A stretch of DNA of 32,045 nucleotides. Origin: Paracoccaceae bacterium. Lineage in GTDB: Bacteria > Pseudomonadota > Alphaproteobacteria > Rhodobacterales > Rhodobacteraceae. Shown piece after piece: positions 22,712 to 32,028 of this stretch; within the stretch, counting starts at the first letter, position 1, and every line of letters starts with the position of its first letter. A program made the position numbers and the translations under genes. The notes beneath the pieces are model-generated. The model had not been told where the DNA came from and made no database searches. It saw only the letters and a list, made by a program, of their open reading frames with translations. The DNA is taken from assembly GCA_009922885.1 (NCBI GenBank), contig RFUP01000002.1, positions 1-32,045 of the forward strand. Reading direction: 5' to 3'.

Positions 22712-23623
22712 ATGAGCAACGAAAAAACCGTCCGGTTCTATCTGGAGCCAAGCCTGCGGGAGAGCGCTGAGCGGGGCGCGCATAATTTCATTTCCAAGAT
22801 TTCGGATGTGCTGCGGGAGCATGGGTTCGGCATCGAGGTGCATGGTAATGGGCCTGCCGAGGCGCGGCGGCATGCGGAGTTCGAAGGCTGGTCCTTGTTT
22901 CACATGGAGGAGCCTTGGGGGCCGCGCGGGCTGACGTTCCGGCGGGCGTATCATTATCCGTTCTGGGGGTTGGAGCCGAGCGGCGCGCGCTGGGAGTGGA
23001 ACGTGGCGCGGACGCCATTCGCGGGGCAGAGGATCGATCGGAAGGAAGCGAAACGGTTTTTCCGCTATTGGCGCGAGCGGCTCTTCGGCGAGGTGCTGGG
23101 CGATCTGGCCGAAGAGGGCTTCGTTTATGTTGCGCTGCAAGGGCGGTTGATGGAGCGGCGCTCGTTTCAGGCTTGCTCGCCCTTGGAGATGATCGAGACG
23201 GTGTTGCGCTGTGATGCGCGCCCTGTTGTGGCGGCACTGCATCCGAAGGAGCGCTACACCGAGGCGGAGTTGACGGCATTGCAGCGGATGGAAGACGCGC
23301 ACCCGCGTCTGACGGTTGTGATGGGGGAGATGGAGCGCTTGCTGCCGCGTTGCGATTATGTGGTGACGATGAATTCGAGCGTGGCGTTCAACGGCTATTT
23401 TCTGGAAAAGCCTGCGGTGCTGTTTGCGGGAGTGGATTTCCATCACATCGCTTTGGATGCGCGCGAGGATGCGGAAGCCGCGTTGCGCGATCCACTGGCG
23501 CATCGGCCGGATTACGAGGGCTATCTTTGGTGGTTCTGGCAGGAGATGAGCATCAACGCGGGCAGGCCCGAGGCCGAGGACAAGATCCTTGCCGCACTAA
23601 AGCGTGGCGGCATGCCGATATGA
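22712..23623 (+). CDS. Capsule-polysaccharide-biosynthesis-like protein (KpsC/KpsS-type glycosyltransferase)
   Basis: This is a 303-aa soluble protein without signal or membrane segment. The C-terminal half resembles capsular polysaccharide synthesis proteins of the KpsC/KpsS type, which act as Kdo transferases. Seen are ALQGRL...SFQACSPLEMIE (about 141-161), a KxHP-like ALHPKE (175-180), and DYVVTMNSSVAFNGYFLEKP (215-234) followed by VLFAGVDFHH. The N-terminal 100 residues (REHGFGIEVHG, HYPFWGLEPSG) are unlike known domains to me. It is alone on its strand, between divergent hslV and convergent trxA, with GAGGGG as ribosome-binding site and a strong terminator. No other capsule gene is present, so the substrate is unknown. 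Confidence 0.65.
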   Translation: MSNEKTVRFYLEPSLRESAERGAHNFISKISDVLREHGFGIEVHGNGPAEARRHAEFEGWSLFHMEEPWGPRGLTFRRAYHYPFWGLEPSGARWEWNVARTPFAGQRIDRKEAKRFFRYWRERLFGEVLGDLAEEGFVYVALQGRLMERRSFQACSPLEMIETVLRCDARPVVAALHPKERYTEAELTALQRMEDAHPRLTVVMGEMERLLPRCDYVVTMNSSVAFNGYFLEKPAVLFAGVDFHHIALDAREDAEAALRDPLAHRPDYEGYLWWFWQEMSINAGRPEAEDKILAALKRGGMPI

Positions 23624-23651
23624 AAAAGGGCGCCGACAAGGGCGCCCTTTT
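23624..23651. terminator. Bidirectional terminator between the capsule-like gene and trxA
   Basis: GGGCGCC (23628-23634) pairs with GGCGCCC (23641-23647) around GACAAG, with AAAA and TTTT outside. It starts right after the plus-strand gene's stop and lies about 20 bp beyond the trxA stop on the opposite strand, so it can serve both. Confidence 0.88.
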
Positions 23652-23671
23652 CGTGTTCGGTTTGGCAGGCC

Positions 23672-23998
23672 TTAGATGGCGCTGTCGATCCAGCTTTTCA
23701 GCGAGGCTTTCGGGGCCGCGCCGGCGCGGTTCGAGATCACTTGGCCGTCTTTGAAGATGAAGAGCGCCGGAATGCCGCGAACGCCGAGTTGGGCGGCAAC
23801 CTGCTGGTTGTTGTCGACGTCGATCTTGGCGATCTTCACCTTGCCGCCGTATTCGGTGGCGAGTTCTTCGAGGGCCGGGCCAATCTGGCGGCAGGGGCCG
23901 CACCATTCAGCCCAAAAGTCTACGACCACGGGGACGTCCGAGTTTTTGACTTCGGCGTCGAAGGTGGCATCAGTAACGGCAACGGTTGCGCCAGCCAT
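23672..23998 (-). CDS. trxA: Thioredoxin
   Basis: This is a cytosolic disulfide reductase of 108 aa, with the canonical WCGPC active site (32-36), DFWAEWCGPC context, conserved KIDVDNN and the cis-Pro in RGIPAL (P77). AGGAG lies 7 nt before the ATG. It is the last gene of the amgK-murU-addB-addA-trxA series, 36 bp after addA; addA-trxA adjacency is frequent in alphaproteobacteria. Confidence 0.97.
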   Translation of the reverse strand: MAGATVAVTDATFDAEVKNSDVPVVVDFWAEWCGPCRQIGPALEELATEYGGKVKIAKIDVDNNQQVAAQLGVRGIPALFIFKDGQVISNRAGAAPKASLKSWIDSAI

Positions 23999-24034
23999 AT
24001 CTCATCTCCTGAATGTGAGGCAGTTGAGGGTAAG

Positions 24035-27000
24035 CTATGGGGAGGGGCGCGGGGCGTCAAGGGTTGTGGCGCGCACATAGGCGGTGCGCAAGATATGCTC
24101 CGAGAGGGGCATGAAGGTGGTGGAGCTTGTCCAGATGAAGGCGGTTTCGATGCGCTTCTCGGGGTAAACCGCTGACAGGGCGGCGGAATATGCTGCCATC
24201 TGGCGCAGGAGGCCTTCGGGCACCTCGGATTCTGATGCGGGAACGACGCTGTTTGTCTTGTAATCAATCGCAAGCACGTGATCGGCTGCGACGATAAGGC
24301 GGTCGATCTTGCCAAAGACGCGGCCAAGCTCGGGGAGGGTGGCCGAAATCGGCACCTCGACGAGGCCTTGGGTGAAGTATTGCGATAAGGTGGGCGACTG
24401 GATGGTGCGCTGGGCTTCTTCCAAAGCGGGGGCGAGCGCTGCGGGATCGAAACCGGAGGCCAGTTGCGCGGCGGCTTCAGGCCAGAGCGACGGGGGAAGC
24501 CCAGGGAGCTTTTCCAAGAGGAGGTGGACGAGAGAGCCGAAAGACATCGCCTCATCCGGCGCGCGGCCTTCGCCGGGGAGCGCGTGTTCGCCGCCGAGGG
24601 AAGAGGGGCGGACGGTGCCTTGGGGTTTGGGCATCCGCTTGGCGGGAAGGTGGAAAAGTGGATCGAGCGCTTTGGTTTGGGGGGCTGATTTTTCCTTCGG
24701 GGTGTCAAGCGGAAGGGCGTGCCAGCCCTCGTCTTCCATGCGCAAGCCTTGACCGCTGGAGTAGGCGTGGGGCGTGGCGCCCATATTGGTCATGCTGCCT
24801 TGCAACTGGGCGTACCAGCCGGAGGAATCCTCTTTCAGCGAGCCGGATCCAGCGAGGATCAACCACTTTTCCGCACGAGTTAGGGCCACATAGAGGAGCC
24901 TGTCCCGCTCGGCGGCGACTGTGCCGAGGCGGGTTTCGCGGATGTCGTTATACATCTCCGGGCGCTCGGCGGCGTTGGGCCACCACCAGCAGAGACCGTC
25001 GTGCAATACGATGCGCTTCTCGTTCTGATCCCTGCGGTCCATCGTGTCGGGGAGGATGACGATGGGGGCTTCGAGACCCTTTGCGCCATGAACGGTCATG
25101 ACGCGGATCTCATCGGCATCACCGTCGAATTGGCGTTTGATTTCGAGATCGTCGGTTTCGATCCAGCCGAGGAAGCCCGTGAGGCTGGGGATATCGTTCT
25201 GCTCATAGGCAAGGGCCTGCGAGAGCAGGGCGTCGATCCCGTCTTCGGCTTCGGTGCCGAGACGTGCCAGAAGTTTGCGGCGGCCGTCGTGGCGGATGAG
25301 GATCCGTTCGATCAGATCATAGGGGCGGAGATAGTCCGACTGAGCGGCGAGATCGGCAAGAATAGAGACTGTTTCGGCGTGATCTTCTGCCTTCTCCTGT
25401 AGCGCAGCCCAAAGCGTTTTGTCGCCACGGGCGTGGGCGAGGGTGAATATCTGCTGCTCAGACCAGCCGAAAAGCGGGGAGCGGAGCGCGGTGGCGAGGG
25501 AGAGATCGTCCTCTGGCGTGGCGACAGCGGAGAGGAGTGCGGCTAGATCGCGGACGGCAAGCTCGGCGCCGACTTTCAGTCGGTCCGATCCGGCGATGGG
25601 CAGGCCCTCTTCCTTACAGGCCTTGATGATATGGGCGAATAGCGCGGAGCGGCGCTGAACGAGGATCAGGAAATCGCCCGCGCGAACGGGGCGGGCGACG
25701 ATCGGGCCGCCATCTTTCGGGGTTTCGGGGATCGTTGCGCCCGAGCCGATCATATTTCGGATTTCTTGGGCGATCTGGCGCGCGAGACGCACGTCATGGT
25801 GATCCGGAGAAACCCAATCGACGGTGGCGTCTTCCGGCGGCTTCTCCTTGTCGGCAGGTTCGACGAGAGGCCAGAGATCGACGCGGCCGGGCAGGAGGTC
25901 GTGGAACGCAATATGAGACGAATTCGCCTCGAAACCCGATCCTTCGCGATCCGTGAAAGTGTGATCGACGAGGGAAAGGATCGTTTTCGACGACCGGAAG
26001 GAATAGCGCAGGCTGGTAGAGACGAGCGGCGTTCCGATGGGGTCGAGCCGTTCGGAAAAACGAAGGCGCATGCGGTCGAATTCTTTCGGGTCGGCGCCTT
26101 GGAAGCTGTAGATCGACTGCTTCTTGTCGCCCACGACGAAGATGGTGCGCTGCTTGTTCGAGTTTGCGCCTTCGCCGGAGGTGAATTCCTGACTGAGGAG
26201 GTCGATCACCTGCCATTGGAGGGGGTTGGTGTCTTGGGCCTCGTCGACGAGGATATGGTCGATGCCGCCATCAAGGCGATAGAGCACCCAAGAGGCGACT
26301 TCGGAGCGGGAAAGCAGATCGCGGGCTTTCAGGATAAGATCGTCAAAATCGAGCCAGCCGCGCACCAGTTTTCGAGACTGATACGCCTCGATAAAGGGTT
26401 TCGCGAAGGCGTGAAGATCGGCAGTGGCCTCCCAGGCCTTGATCCGGTTCAGGAGTTCATGGGCGGCAGCGGTGCGTTCGATCCAGGCATCGATATCGTC
26501 AATGAGATGGGCGACAGCCTCGCGGACTTTATGGTGGTTCGCTTGGGGAATGCGGCCGACCTTGAACGGGCCGTTGTTCGAGTCGCGAAACAATGGAACC
26601 AGCGCTTCATGCGCGGCAATGCTGGGTTGGGGGAGGTTGATCTTGGAGAGGCCGTCGGCAAATTTCTTGGTCGCCGCCCCCTGCTTCGGGAAGAGTTCGC
26701 AAATGTCTTTCGCAAGGGCGGCTTCGGCGCCAGTGAAGGCGATGGGGAGCACGTCTTCGGGTTTGGCAGTGGGCTCCACGCCGAATAGCGGCGCGAGGGT
26801 GATGCGGGTGTGATCGCCTTGGAAGCCTGCACGGTTCATCACGATGGATTGGGTGAATTCGTCGAAATCAGACCCGGACAGACGCATCGCAATCGCTTCC
26901 ATCGCCTGTCGGTGCGGGCCTTCAGCCATGTCGCGCACAATCTCGGCGCGGAGGAGGGAGCCGGCGCGGTCGTCCATTTCCTGGAAGTTCGGGCTGACTC

Positions 27001-27418
27001 GGGCTTCGAGCGGGAAGCGGCGCAGGAGGGTGGCGCAGAAGGAGTGGATGGTTTGGACCTTGAGGCCACCGGGGGTTTCGATGGCGCGCGCGAAGAGGGT
27101 GCGGGCATCGCGGAGAACGCCCTTGGGGAGGTTCTGACCAAGCCCGAGTTTGTGCATTTCCTTCGATAGCGTGTCATTGTCGAGCATGGCCCATTCACCG
27201 AGGCGGCGGAACAGACGGTTCTGCATCTCGGAAGCGGCGGCCTTGGTATAGGTGAGGCAGAGGATCTTTTGCGGCTCGACTCCGTCAAGAAGCAGGCGCG
27301 CGACGCGGTCTGTCAGCACGCGGGTTTTTCCGGAGCCAGCGTTTGCGCCGACCCATGTGGAGACATCGGGGCGCGCGGCACTGACTTGGGCACGGGTAGC
27401 GTCGTTCATGCCACTCAT
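24035..27418 (-). CDS. addA: Double-strand break repair helicase-nuclease AddA
   Basis: AddA is the UvrD-like helicase and nuclease subunit of AddAB, which resects double-strand ends for RecA recombination in place of RecBCD. It is 1127 aa. Walker A NAGSGKTRVL lies near residue 26, motif Ia ILCLTYTKAAASEM follows, Walker B DEAQDTNPLQW is near 400, and the motif V/VI region RVMTVHGAKGLEAP and RLLYVALTRAEKWLIL is present. The C-terminal PD-(D/E)XK nuclease contains LAIDYKTNS, then a QMAAY segment. Its start overlaps the addB stop as ATGA. Confidence 0.96.
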   Translation of the reverse strand: MSGMNDATRAQVSAARPDVSTWVGANAGSGKTRVLTDRVARLLLDGVEPQKILCLTYTKAAASEMQNRLFRRLGEWAMLDNDTLSKEMHKLGLGQNLPKGVLRDARTLFARAIETPGGLKVQTIHSFCATLLRRFPLEARVSPNFQEMDDRAGSLLRAEIVRDMAEGPHRQAMEAIAMRLSGSDFDEFTQSIVMNRAGFQGDHTRITLAPLFGVEPTAKPEDVLPIAFTGAEAALAKDICELFPKQGAATKKFADGLSKINLPQPSIAAHEALVPLFRDSNNGPFKVGRIPQANHHKVREAVAHLIDDIDAWIERTAAAHELLNRIKAWEATADLHAFAKPFIEAYQSRKLVRGWLDFDDLILKARDLLSRSEVASWVLYRLDGGIDHILVDEAQDTNPLQWQVIDLLSQEFTSGEGANSNKQRTIFVVGDKKQSIYSFQGADPKEFDRMRLRFSERLDPIGTPLVSTSLRYSFRSSKTILSLVDHTFTDREGSGFEANSSHIAFHDLLPGRVDLWPLVEPADKEKPPEDATVDWVSPDHHDVRLARQIAQEIRNMIGSGATIPETPKDGGPIVARPVRAGDFLILVQRRSALFAHIIKACKEEGLPIAGSDRLKVGAELAVRDLAALLSAVATPEDDLSLATALRSPLFGWSEQQIFTLAHARGDKTLWAALQEKAEDHAETVSILADLAAQSDYLRPYDLIERILIRHDGRRKLLARLGTEAEDGIDALLSQALAYEQNDIPSLTGFLGWIETDDLEIKRQFDGDADEIRVMTVHGAKGLEAPIVILPDTMDRRDQNEKRIVLHDGLCWWWPNAAERPEMYNDIRETRLGTVAAERDRLLYVALTRAEKWLILAGSGSLKEDSSGWYAQLQGSMTNMGATPHAYSSGQGLRMEDEGWHALPLDTPKEKSAPQTKALDPLFHLPAKRMPKPQGTVRPSSLGGEHALPGEGRAPDEAMSFGSLVHLLLEKLPGLPPSLWPEAAAQLASGFDPAALAPALEEAQRTIQSPTLSQYFTQGLVEVPISATLPELGRVFGKIDRLIVAADHVLAIDYKTNSVVPASESEVPEGLLRQMAAYSAALSAVYPEKRIETAFIWTSSTTFMPLSEHILRTAYVRATTLDAPRPSP

Positions 27419-30345
27419 TCGAGCACCTCCGGGCTGGCCGTTTGGGTTTCATCCCACTCGCCGTAGCGGGCGAGGTGATCGTAGGGGGAGGCGTGTTGTG
27501 ATCGCTCCATTTGTTTGCGGGCCGTGAAGCCTGCGCCCTCTAGAAGGTAGTGCGACAAGAGTCGGTTGAGCCATTCCCATGTGGCGGCGATCTGGTCTGC
27601 GCCGTCTTTCGATACGAGTTCGGCTGGCTGGGTATTGAGCTTGGAACTGACTTCGAGATAGGCGGCGAGGCTGACATCGGCCGGATCGACATCCTTGAAC
27701 GCGCCGCGGCGGATCATGGCGGCCTCAATTTGAAGCTGGCGGTCAAAGTGCTTTTGCTGGGCTGGCGTTGGGGGCGAACCGGTTTTGTAGTCGTAGAGGT
27801 GGATGGTGCCATCGGAAGCGCGGTCGATCCTGTCGGCTTTGCCTTTCAGGGTGAGGTCGAAAGCGGGAAGAGTGAGCACGCCAACCGCTTCGATTTCCGC
27901 GAGCGAGGATTGGGATTGTCGGGCGACTTCTTCCTCAATGAAGGCTGAAGCGAGTTTTCGGAGGCGGGCACTCCAGAGCATGCGGACTTCGGGCCATGGG
28001 ACGTTTTCGGCCAGAATAGTCTCTGTTTCCGCAAGAAGGTGATCGACTGTGAGGAGGGAGGGCTCGCGTTTGACGGCGCGGAGGAACCGCTCGAACACCT
28101 CGTGCAGCGCGATGCCTTTGAGGCGGGCATCGGCGGATAGCATGAGGGGATCCAACGGCTGGAGCTTGAGGATTTCACGGGCGTAGATCGCGTAGGGGTC
28201 TCGGACGAGAGTTTTGATCTGGGTGACCGAGAGCTTCTTCGGCAGCGCCTCTTTCGGTGGGATGGGGGCGGGGCGCGTGGCCGAGGCTGTGCAGGTATAG
28301 GCTTCGATTACGGCAACTTTCGCGAGCCAATCGCCACCACGCGCGCGCATCGCCTTGAGAGCCGCCTTACCGCCTTGTTCGGGCAGGCCTTCGAGGAGGT
28401 TGGTGAGGCGGTTGAGCCAGCGGGAGGGCACGGATTGGGCATCGTCCGAGCGGAGCGAGCGGGTGAGCCAGACCTCTTTCGCGCCGATGGCCTGTTGGAA
28501 ATCGTGGGCCGCGAGGCCGAGGCGAACCTCGGGGAGGCGCATCTTGGCTTGCAGGCGCATCGCGCGGTTCATCCACGGATCGGGGGGAAGCGCGGCTGGC
28601 CACGAGCCGTCGTTGAGGCTGCCGAGGATCAGGAGATCGGAACCCATGACGCGGGCTTCCAAGGTGCCCCAGATGCGGATCAGGGGGTGCGGCTCGACGG
28701 CGGAGCGGACGACTTCGCGCATCAAAAGTGCGGAAATCAGGCTGGAATAGTCTCTGGATTCCATGAGACCGCCATGCGCGGCCTCTGCTTGGAGCCTTTG
28801 CATGACTGTCTGGGCGGCAAGGCCTGCTTCGCCTTCCCACAGGGGGATGTTATCTGCACCACCCGCCGAAAGCCTTTGGGCCAGAGCGAGATGATGCTTG
28901 ACCAAATCGGTGAGCGGAGCTTCCGGGCGTTCGGTGTTGGCAAGGCAGGAAACGAGCCAACCCATCCACTCCTGAACTTCGGGAGAGCGCGTTTCGGCCC
29001 AAGCGGTGAGGGTTTCCGCCGCAGGAAAAGGCATGCCGTGGCGGCGGATCTGCAATTCGAGGAGGCGTGTGTTTCGGAGGTGGAGTTTGCGGCCCTCGCC
29101 TGCATGGCAGAGCGGATGTTTCAGGATGACGAGCAGCGCTTCGGCGGTAAGGCGGCCTTCGAGCAGGGCGGAGGTGTGGCGCAGGAAGCGACCGGGGGCG
29201 CTGAGGTGGAGCGGTTCGCCGGCGCTGTCGTCGGCGATGAGGCGCCAGCGGTCGAGATGGGCGGCGACTTGGCGAGTGAGCATCCTGTCCGGCGTGATGA
29301 GCGCGGCGCTTTGGCCATCCTCGGCGGCTTGGCGCAGGCGGAGCGCGATGGAGAGCGCTTCATGGCGGCGGCTGGGGGCCTCTAGCAGGGTGATTTCTTG
29401 GGTGGCTTCCGCGAGATCGGGCAGTTTTGGGCCTTCTTCGAGCCAGCAATCGGTGACGGGTGCGGGGCGGAGCGCGAGGGAGACGAGTGCGTTGCGTGCA
29501 GGGTTCGGCGCGGTGCTATGGGGCCACGGGAGGATGTCTGCGGGAGCGAGTTTGAGGTCTTCCATCAGGCGGCGGAAGCGGGTTTGGGGGTGATCTTCGG
29601 CGGTCAGAGGATTGTTGAGGTCGGCCCACGCGTGCAGAGGCATGGCAAAATCGAAGCCCGGCAGGATGATGGCGCCTTGGGGCAGTTTCGCCACGGCGCA
29701 CATCAAGCGGCGGGTGGTGGCCCATGATCCGGTTGAGCCTGCGAGGATGATGGGCGTTTCGGGCGGGTTTTGTTGCCAATCGGAAGTGATGAGATCAACC
29801 GCGAGGCTCTGGCGTTCGCGCGCATCGGGGGTTTCCTGCATGTCGGCCAGATAATTGGTGGCGATGCTGAGGAAGGCTTGGGTGCGCGCCCAATGCGCGG
29901 AGTGGTTGGCCACATCGATGGCGGCAGCTTGGTTCGGGTGGATGCCTTCGCCGTGCATTTCGTCGATCAAGGAAGCAAGGCTATCGGCCAGATCGTAAAG
30001 CGAGCTTCGGGCGGCGAGATCGGGCTGGGCATCGAGGAGCGAGGCGATCAGGCGGGTGAGTTCGAGGCGGCGGCGGAGCGGGGAGCTGGCGGGGGGAAGG
30101 CCGAGAAGCCCGTGCTCCAACTCACCCACAAGTTCGATGCGCGGAAGCAGCAGTGCTGGGCCTTGGTGAAACAGCTCGGTGATGCGCCGCTCCATGCGGC
30201 GGGTGTTCACGATGATGCGGACCTGCGCGAGCGCTTCGGGCGGCTGGCCGTGATGGGCTTCGATCAGGTGATCGACAAGAGCGCGCGGGAAATCCGCTCC
30301 GGGCGGGAGACCGAAAACGCGCGGCTTCTCTTGGGGATCAAACAT
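27415..30345 (-). CDS. addB: Double-strand break repair nuclease subunit AddB
   Basis: AddB is the second subunit of AddAB, with a helicase-like but degenerate N-terminal part and a C-terminal nuclease. It is 976 aa. The N-terminal FGLPPGADFPRALVDHL replaces a Walker A and lacks the GKS/T, as in alphaproteobacterial AddB. The nuclease domain has HLYDYKTGSPPTPAQQ and the Gln in RQLQIEAAM, and ends near HASPYDHLARYGEW. No cysteines follow DYKT, so the iron-sulfur staple known from Bacillus AddB is not evident. Its start overlaps the murU stop by 8 bp. Confidence 0.95.
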   Translation of the reverse strand: MFDPQEKPRVFGLPPGADFPRALVDHLIEAHHGQPPEALAQVRIIVNTRRMERRITELFHQGPALLLPRIELVGELEHGLLGLPPASSPLRRRLELTRLIASLLDAQPDLAARSSLYDLADSLASLIDEMHGEGIHPNQAAAIDVANHSAHWARTQAFLSIATNYLADMQETPDARERQSLAVDLITSDWQQNPPETPIILAGSTGSWATTRRLMCAVAKLPQGAIILPGFDFAMPLHAWADLNNPLTAEDHPQTRFRRLMEDLKLAPADILPWPHSTAPNPARNALVSLALRPAPVTDCWLEEGPKLPDLAEATQEITLLEAPSRRHEALSIALRLRQAAEDGQSAALITPDRMLTRQVAAHLDRWRLIADDSAGEPLHLSAPGRFLRHTSALLEGRLTAEALLVILKHPLCHAGEGRKLHLRNTRLLELQIRRHGMPFPAAETLTAWAETRSPEVQEWMGWLVSCLANTERPEAPLTDLVKHHLALAQRLSAGGADNIPLWEGEAGLAAQTVMQRLQAEAAHGGLMESRDYSSLISALLMREVVRSAVEPHPLIRIWGTLEARVMGSDLLILGSLNDGSWPAALPPDPWMNRAMRLQAKMRLPEVRLGLAAHDFQQAIGAKEVWLTRSLRSDDAQSVPSRWLNRLTNLLEGLPEQGGKAALKAMRARGGDWLAKVAVIEAYTCTASATRPAPIPPKEALPKKLSVTQIKTLVRDPYAIYAREILKLQPLDPLMLSADARLKGIALHEVFERFLRAVKREPSLLTVDHLLAETETILAENVPWPEVRMLWSARLRKLASAFIEEEVARQSQSSLAEIEAVGVLTLPAFDLTLKGKADRIDRASDGTIHLYDYKTGSPPTPAQQKHFDRQLQIEAAMIRRGAFKDVDPADVSLAAYLEVSSKLNTQPAELVSKDGADQIAATWEWLNRLLSHYLLEGAGFTARKQMERSQHASPYDHLARYGEWDETQTASPEVLE

Positions 30346-31030
30346 CGGAACCTTTCAACAGGGCTTCCCCGAGGAGGATACCTTCGGGGCGGCCAACATC
30401 GCACCATTTTCCCGGATAGGGGAGGCCGTAAAGCCTGCCTTGACCAAGCATCGCATCCCACAAACGGTTGAGTGAGAAGGAACGCTCGGGGATTGCGGTG
30501 AGGCCGTCGGGCTTGATGATCTGCGCGCCTGCGTAAATCAAGCCGGGCCCGCGCGCGGCTTGGCCTGTGCTGCTTATGAGGAAGTCGCCTTGGCCGTTAT
30601 GGCCCAGCGCGTTTTCCTTCGGGATGCAGAGGAGGAGCGCATCCATCTTCTCGGCATCCCAAGCGGACTGTAGCAGCGAGAGGGGGTTTGGACCGCGCCA
30701 CACGTAATCGGTGTTGAGGGTGAAGACCGGGCCTTCCCCCAAAAGCGGCAGAGCTTGGCGAAGACCGCCTCCGGTTTCGAGAATATCGGGCGTTTCATGG
30801 GAAAGACGCACCGGTTCGGCCGCGAGGTGCTCTTCGATCTTTGCGGCGAGGTAATGGGTGTTCACGACGATCTGCTGAGGCGCGATGGCTTTCGCCAGAT
30901 CAAGCGCATGATCCAGCAGGGCTTTGCCCCCCACTTCGATCAGGGGTTTCGGACGGCTCTTGGTGAGGTCGCCCATCCGCGTGCCGAAGCCTGCGGCGAA
31001 GAGCATTACGGCGCTTGGACTGTTCCGCAT
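30338..31030 (-). CDS. murU: MurU-like sugar-1-phosphate nucleotidyltransferase
   Basis: The protein is 230 aa of the NTP-transferase family. The nucleotide-binding signature FAAGFGTRMGDLTKSRPKPL (11-30), the metal-binding LNTDYVW (about 105-111), ETGGGLRQAL and the C-terminal WCDVGRPEG fit MurU, which makes UDP-MurNAc from MurNAc-1-phosphate in cell-wall recycling. The assignment relies on the adjacent AmgK-like kinase, because related enzymes use mannose- or glucose-1-phosphate. The start at 31030 overlaps amgK by 25 bp; an ATG at 31006 (TAATG with the amgK stop) would remove most of the segment before the signature. The long upstream extension is not real. Confidence 0.85.
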   Translation of the reverse strand: MRNSPSAVMLFAAGFGTRMGDLTKSRPKPLIEVGGKALLDHALDLAKAIAPQQIVVNTHYLAAKIEEHLAAEPVRLSHETPDILETGGGLRQALPLLGEGPVFTLNTDYVWRGPNPLSLLQSAWDAEKMDALLLCIPKENALGHNGQGDFLISSTGQAARGPGLIYAGAQIIKPDGLTAIPERSFSLNRLWDAMLGQGRLYGLPYPGKWCDVGRPEGILLGEALLKGSDV

Positions 31031-32028
31031 AGGTCTTTCAGCTTTTGCAGATTGGCAGGGGTGGGTTCGGGCAGTTCGGCGCGGATCAGGGGGGCGATTC
31101 CGGCCAGAACGGGATGCTTGAGGTCGTTCATCAGATGCGCCCAGACGCGGGGGATTAGATCGACGTAATGGGGTTTGCCACCGAGCATCGAGAGGCGGGC
31201 GAAGACGCCGAGGATGCGGAGGTTTCGCTGCGCGCCGAGGAGGTGGTAGGCGAGGAGGAAATGGCCCGTATTCGTCTCTGTTGCACCGCAATACCGCGAA
31301 ATCATCCCCTGCATGATCTCATAGGGCACATCGCGGCGGGCGTCTTCGAGGAGCGAGACGAGATCGTAGGCGGGGTGGCCGAGCATCGCGTCTTGGAAAT
31401 CGAGTTGGCCTGCCTTGGCGGGGCCGTTGCGATCTGGCAGCCAGAGCAGGTTTTCGGCGTGGTAATCGCGGAGGATCATCACGGGCGTATCCGGAACGTG
31501 GGCTTCGAGGAGGCTCTGGAACGCGGCTTGGAAGGCGGCTTCACGGGCGGGATCGGCGCCGAGAAGCCCCGTGCGATACCAGTGCCATGCGAGCGCGGCC
31601 ATGCGGGCCATGACTTCGGGGTTATAGGCTTTCAACCCGTCAGCGGGGCTGGCGGCGTGGAGCGCGATCAGCGCATCGGTTGCGGCCTCGTACATCGGGG
31701 CTTCGAGGCTTGGCTCTTTCAGGACGACGCGCGCGAAGAGGTCATCACCGAGGTCTTCGAGGAGGAGGAAGCCGTTTGGCTGGTCTTCGGCGAGGATTTG
31801 CGGGGCCGAAAGGCCGATGCTGGAGAGGTGTTTGGCAACATGGAGAAAGGGGCGAACATCCTCGCCTTTGGCGGGGTCTGCATCCATCAGGACGGCGGGG
31901 GTGCCTTGGCTGGAAAGCAGACGGAAGTATTTCCGGTTTGAGGCGTCGCCCGCCAAGGGTGTGATCGCGGCGCCTGCCCATGCGGTTTGATCGACGAAGG
32001 CGCGGGCGAGATCGGCGCGGGAAGTCAT
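31006..32028 (-). CDS. amgK: AmgK-like sugar kinase (aminoglycoside phosphotransferase fold)
   Basis: This is a 340-aa kinase of the APH/choline-kinase fold. An N-terminal lobe (GDASNRKYFRL, 27-37; VLMDADP; FLLLEDLGDDLF) is followed by the catalytic loop ILRDYHAENLLWL (Asp 188, His 190, Asn 193) and the metal-binding LDFQDAMLGHPAYDL (209-223). Next to murU it is best read as AmgK, which phosphorylates MurNAc/GlcNAc at the anomeric carbon in murein recycling. An alternative is another small-molecule kinase. GGAG lies 8 nt before the ATG. The last bases of the window allow an upstream gene ending in ATGA overlap (frame ...LPELLA stop); tsaE is the usual neighbour, but too little is visible to call it. 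Confidence 0.85.
   Translation of the reverse strand: MTSRADLARAFVDQTAWAGAAITPLAGDASNRKYFRLLSSQGTPAVLMDADPAKGEDVRPFLHVAKHLSSIGLSAPQILAEDQPNGFLLLEDLGDDLFARVVLKEPSLEAPMYEAATDALIALHAASPADGLKAYNPEVMARMAALAWHWYRTGLLGADPAREAAFQAAFQSLLEAHVPDTPVMILRDYHAENLLWLPDRNGPAKAGQLDFQDAMLGHPAYDLVSLLEDARRDVPYEIMQGMISRYCGATETNTGHFLLAYHLLGAQRNLRILGVFARLSMLGGKPHYVDLIPRVWAHLMNDLKHPVLAGIAPLIRAELPEPTPANLQKLKDLCGTVQAP

Noticed and set aside
31031..31291. 87-residue N-terminal extension of the MurU-like protein
   Set aside because: It is Arg/Pro-rich shadow coding within amgK; the nucleotidyltransferase signature begins right after the start at 31030.
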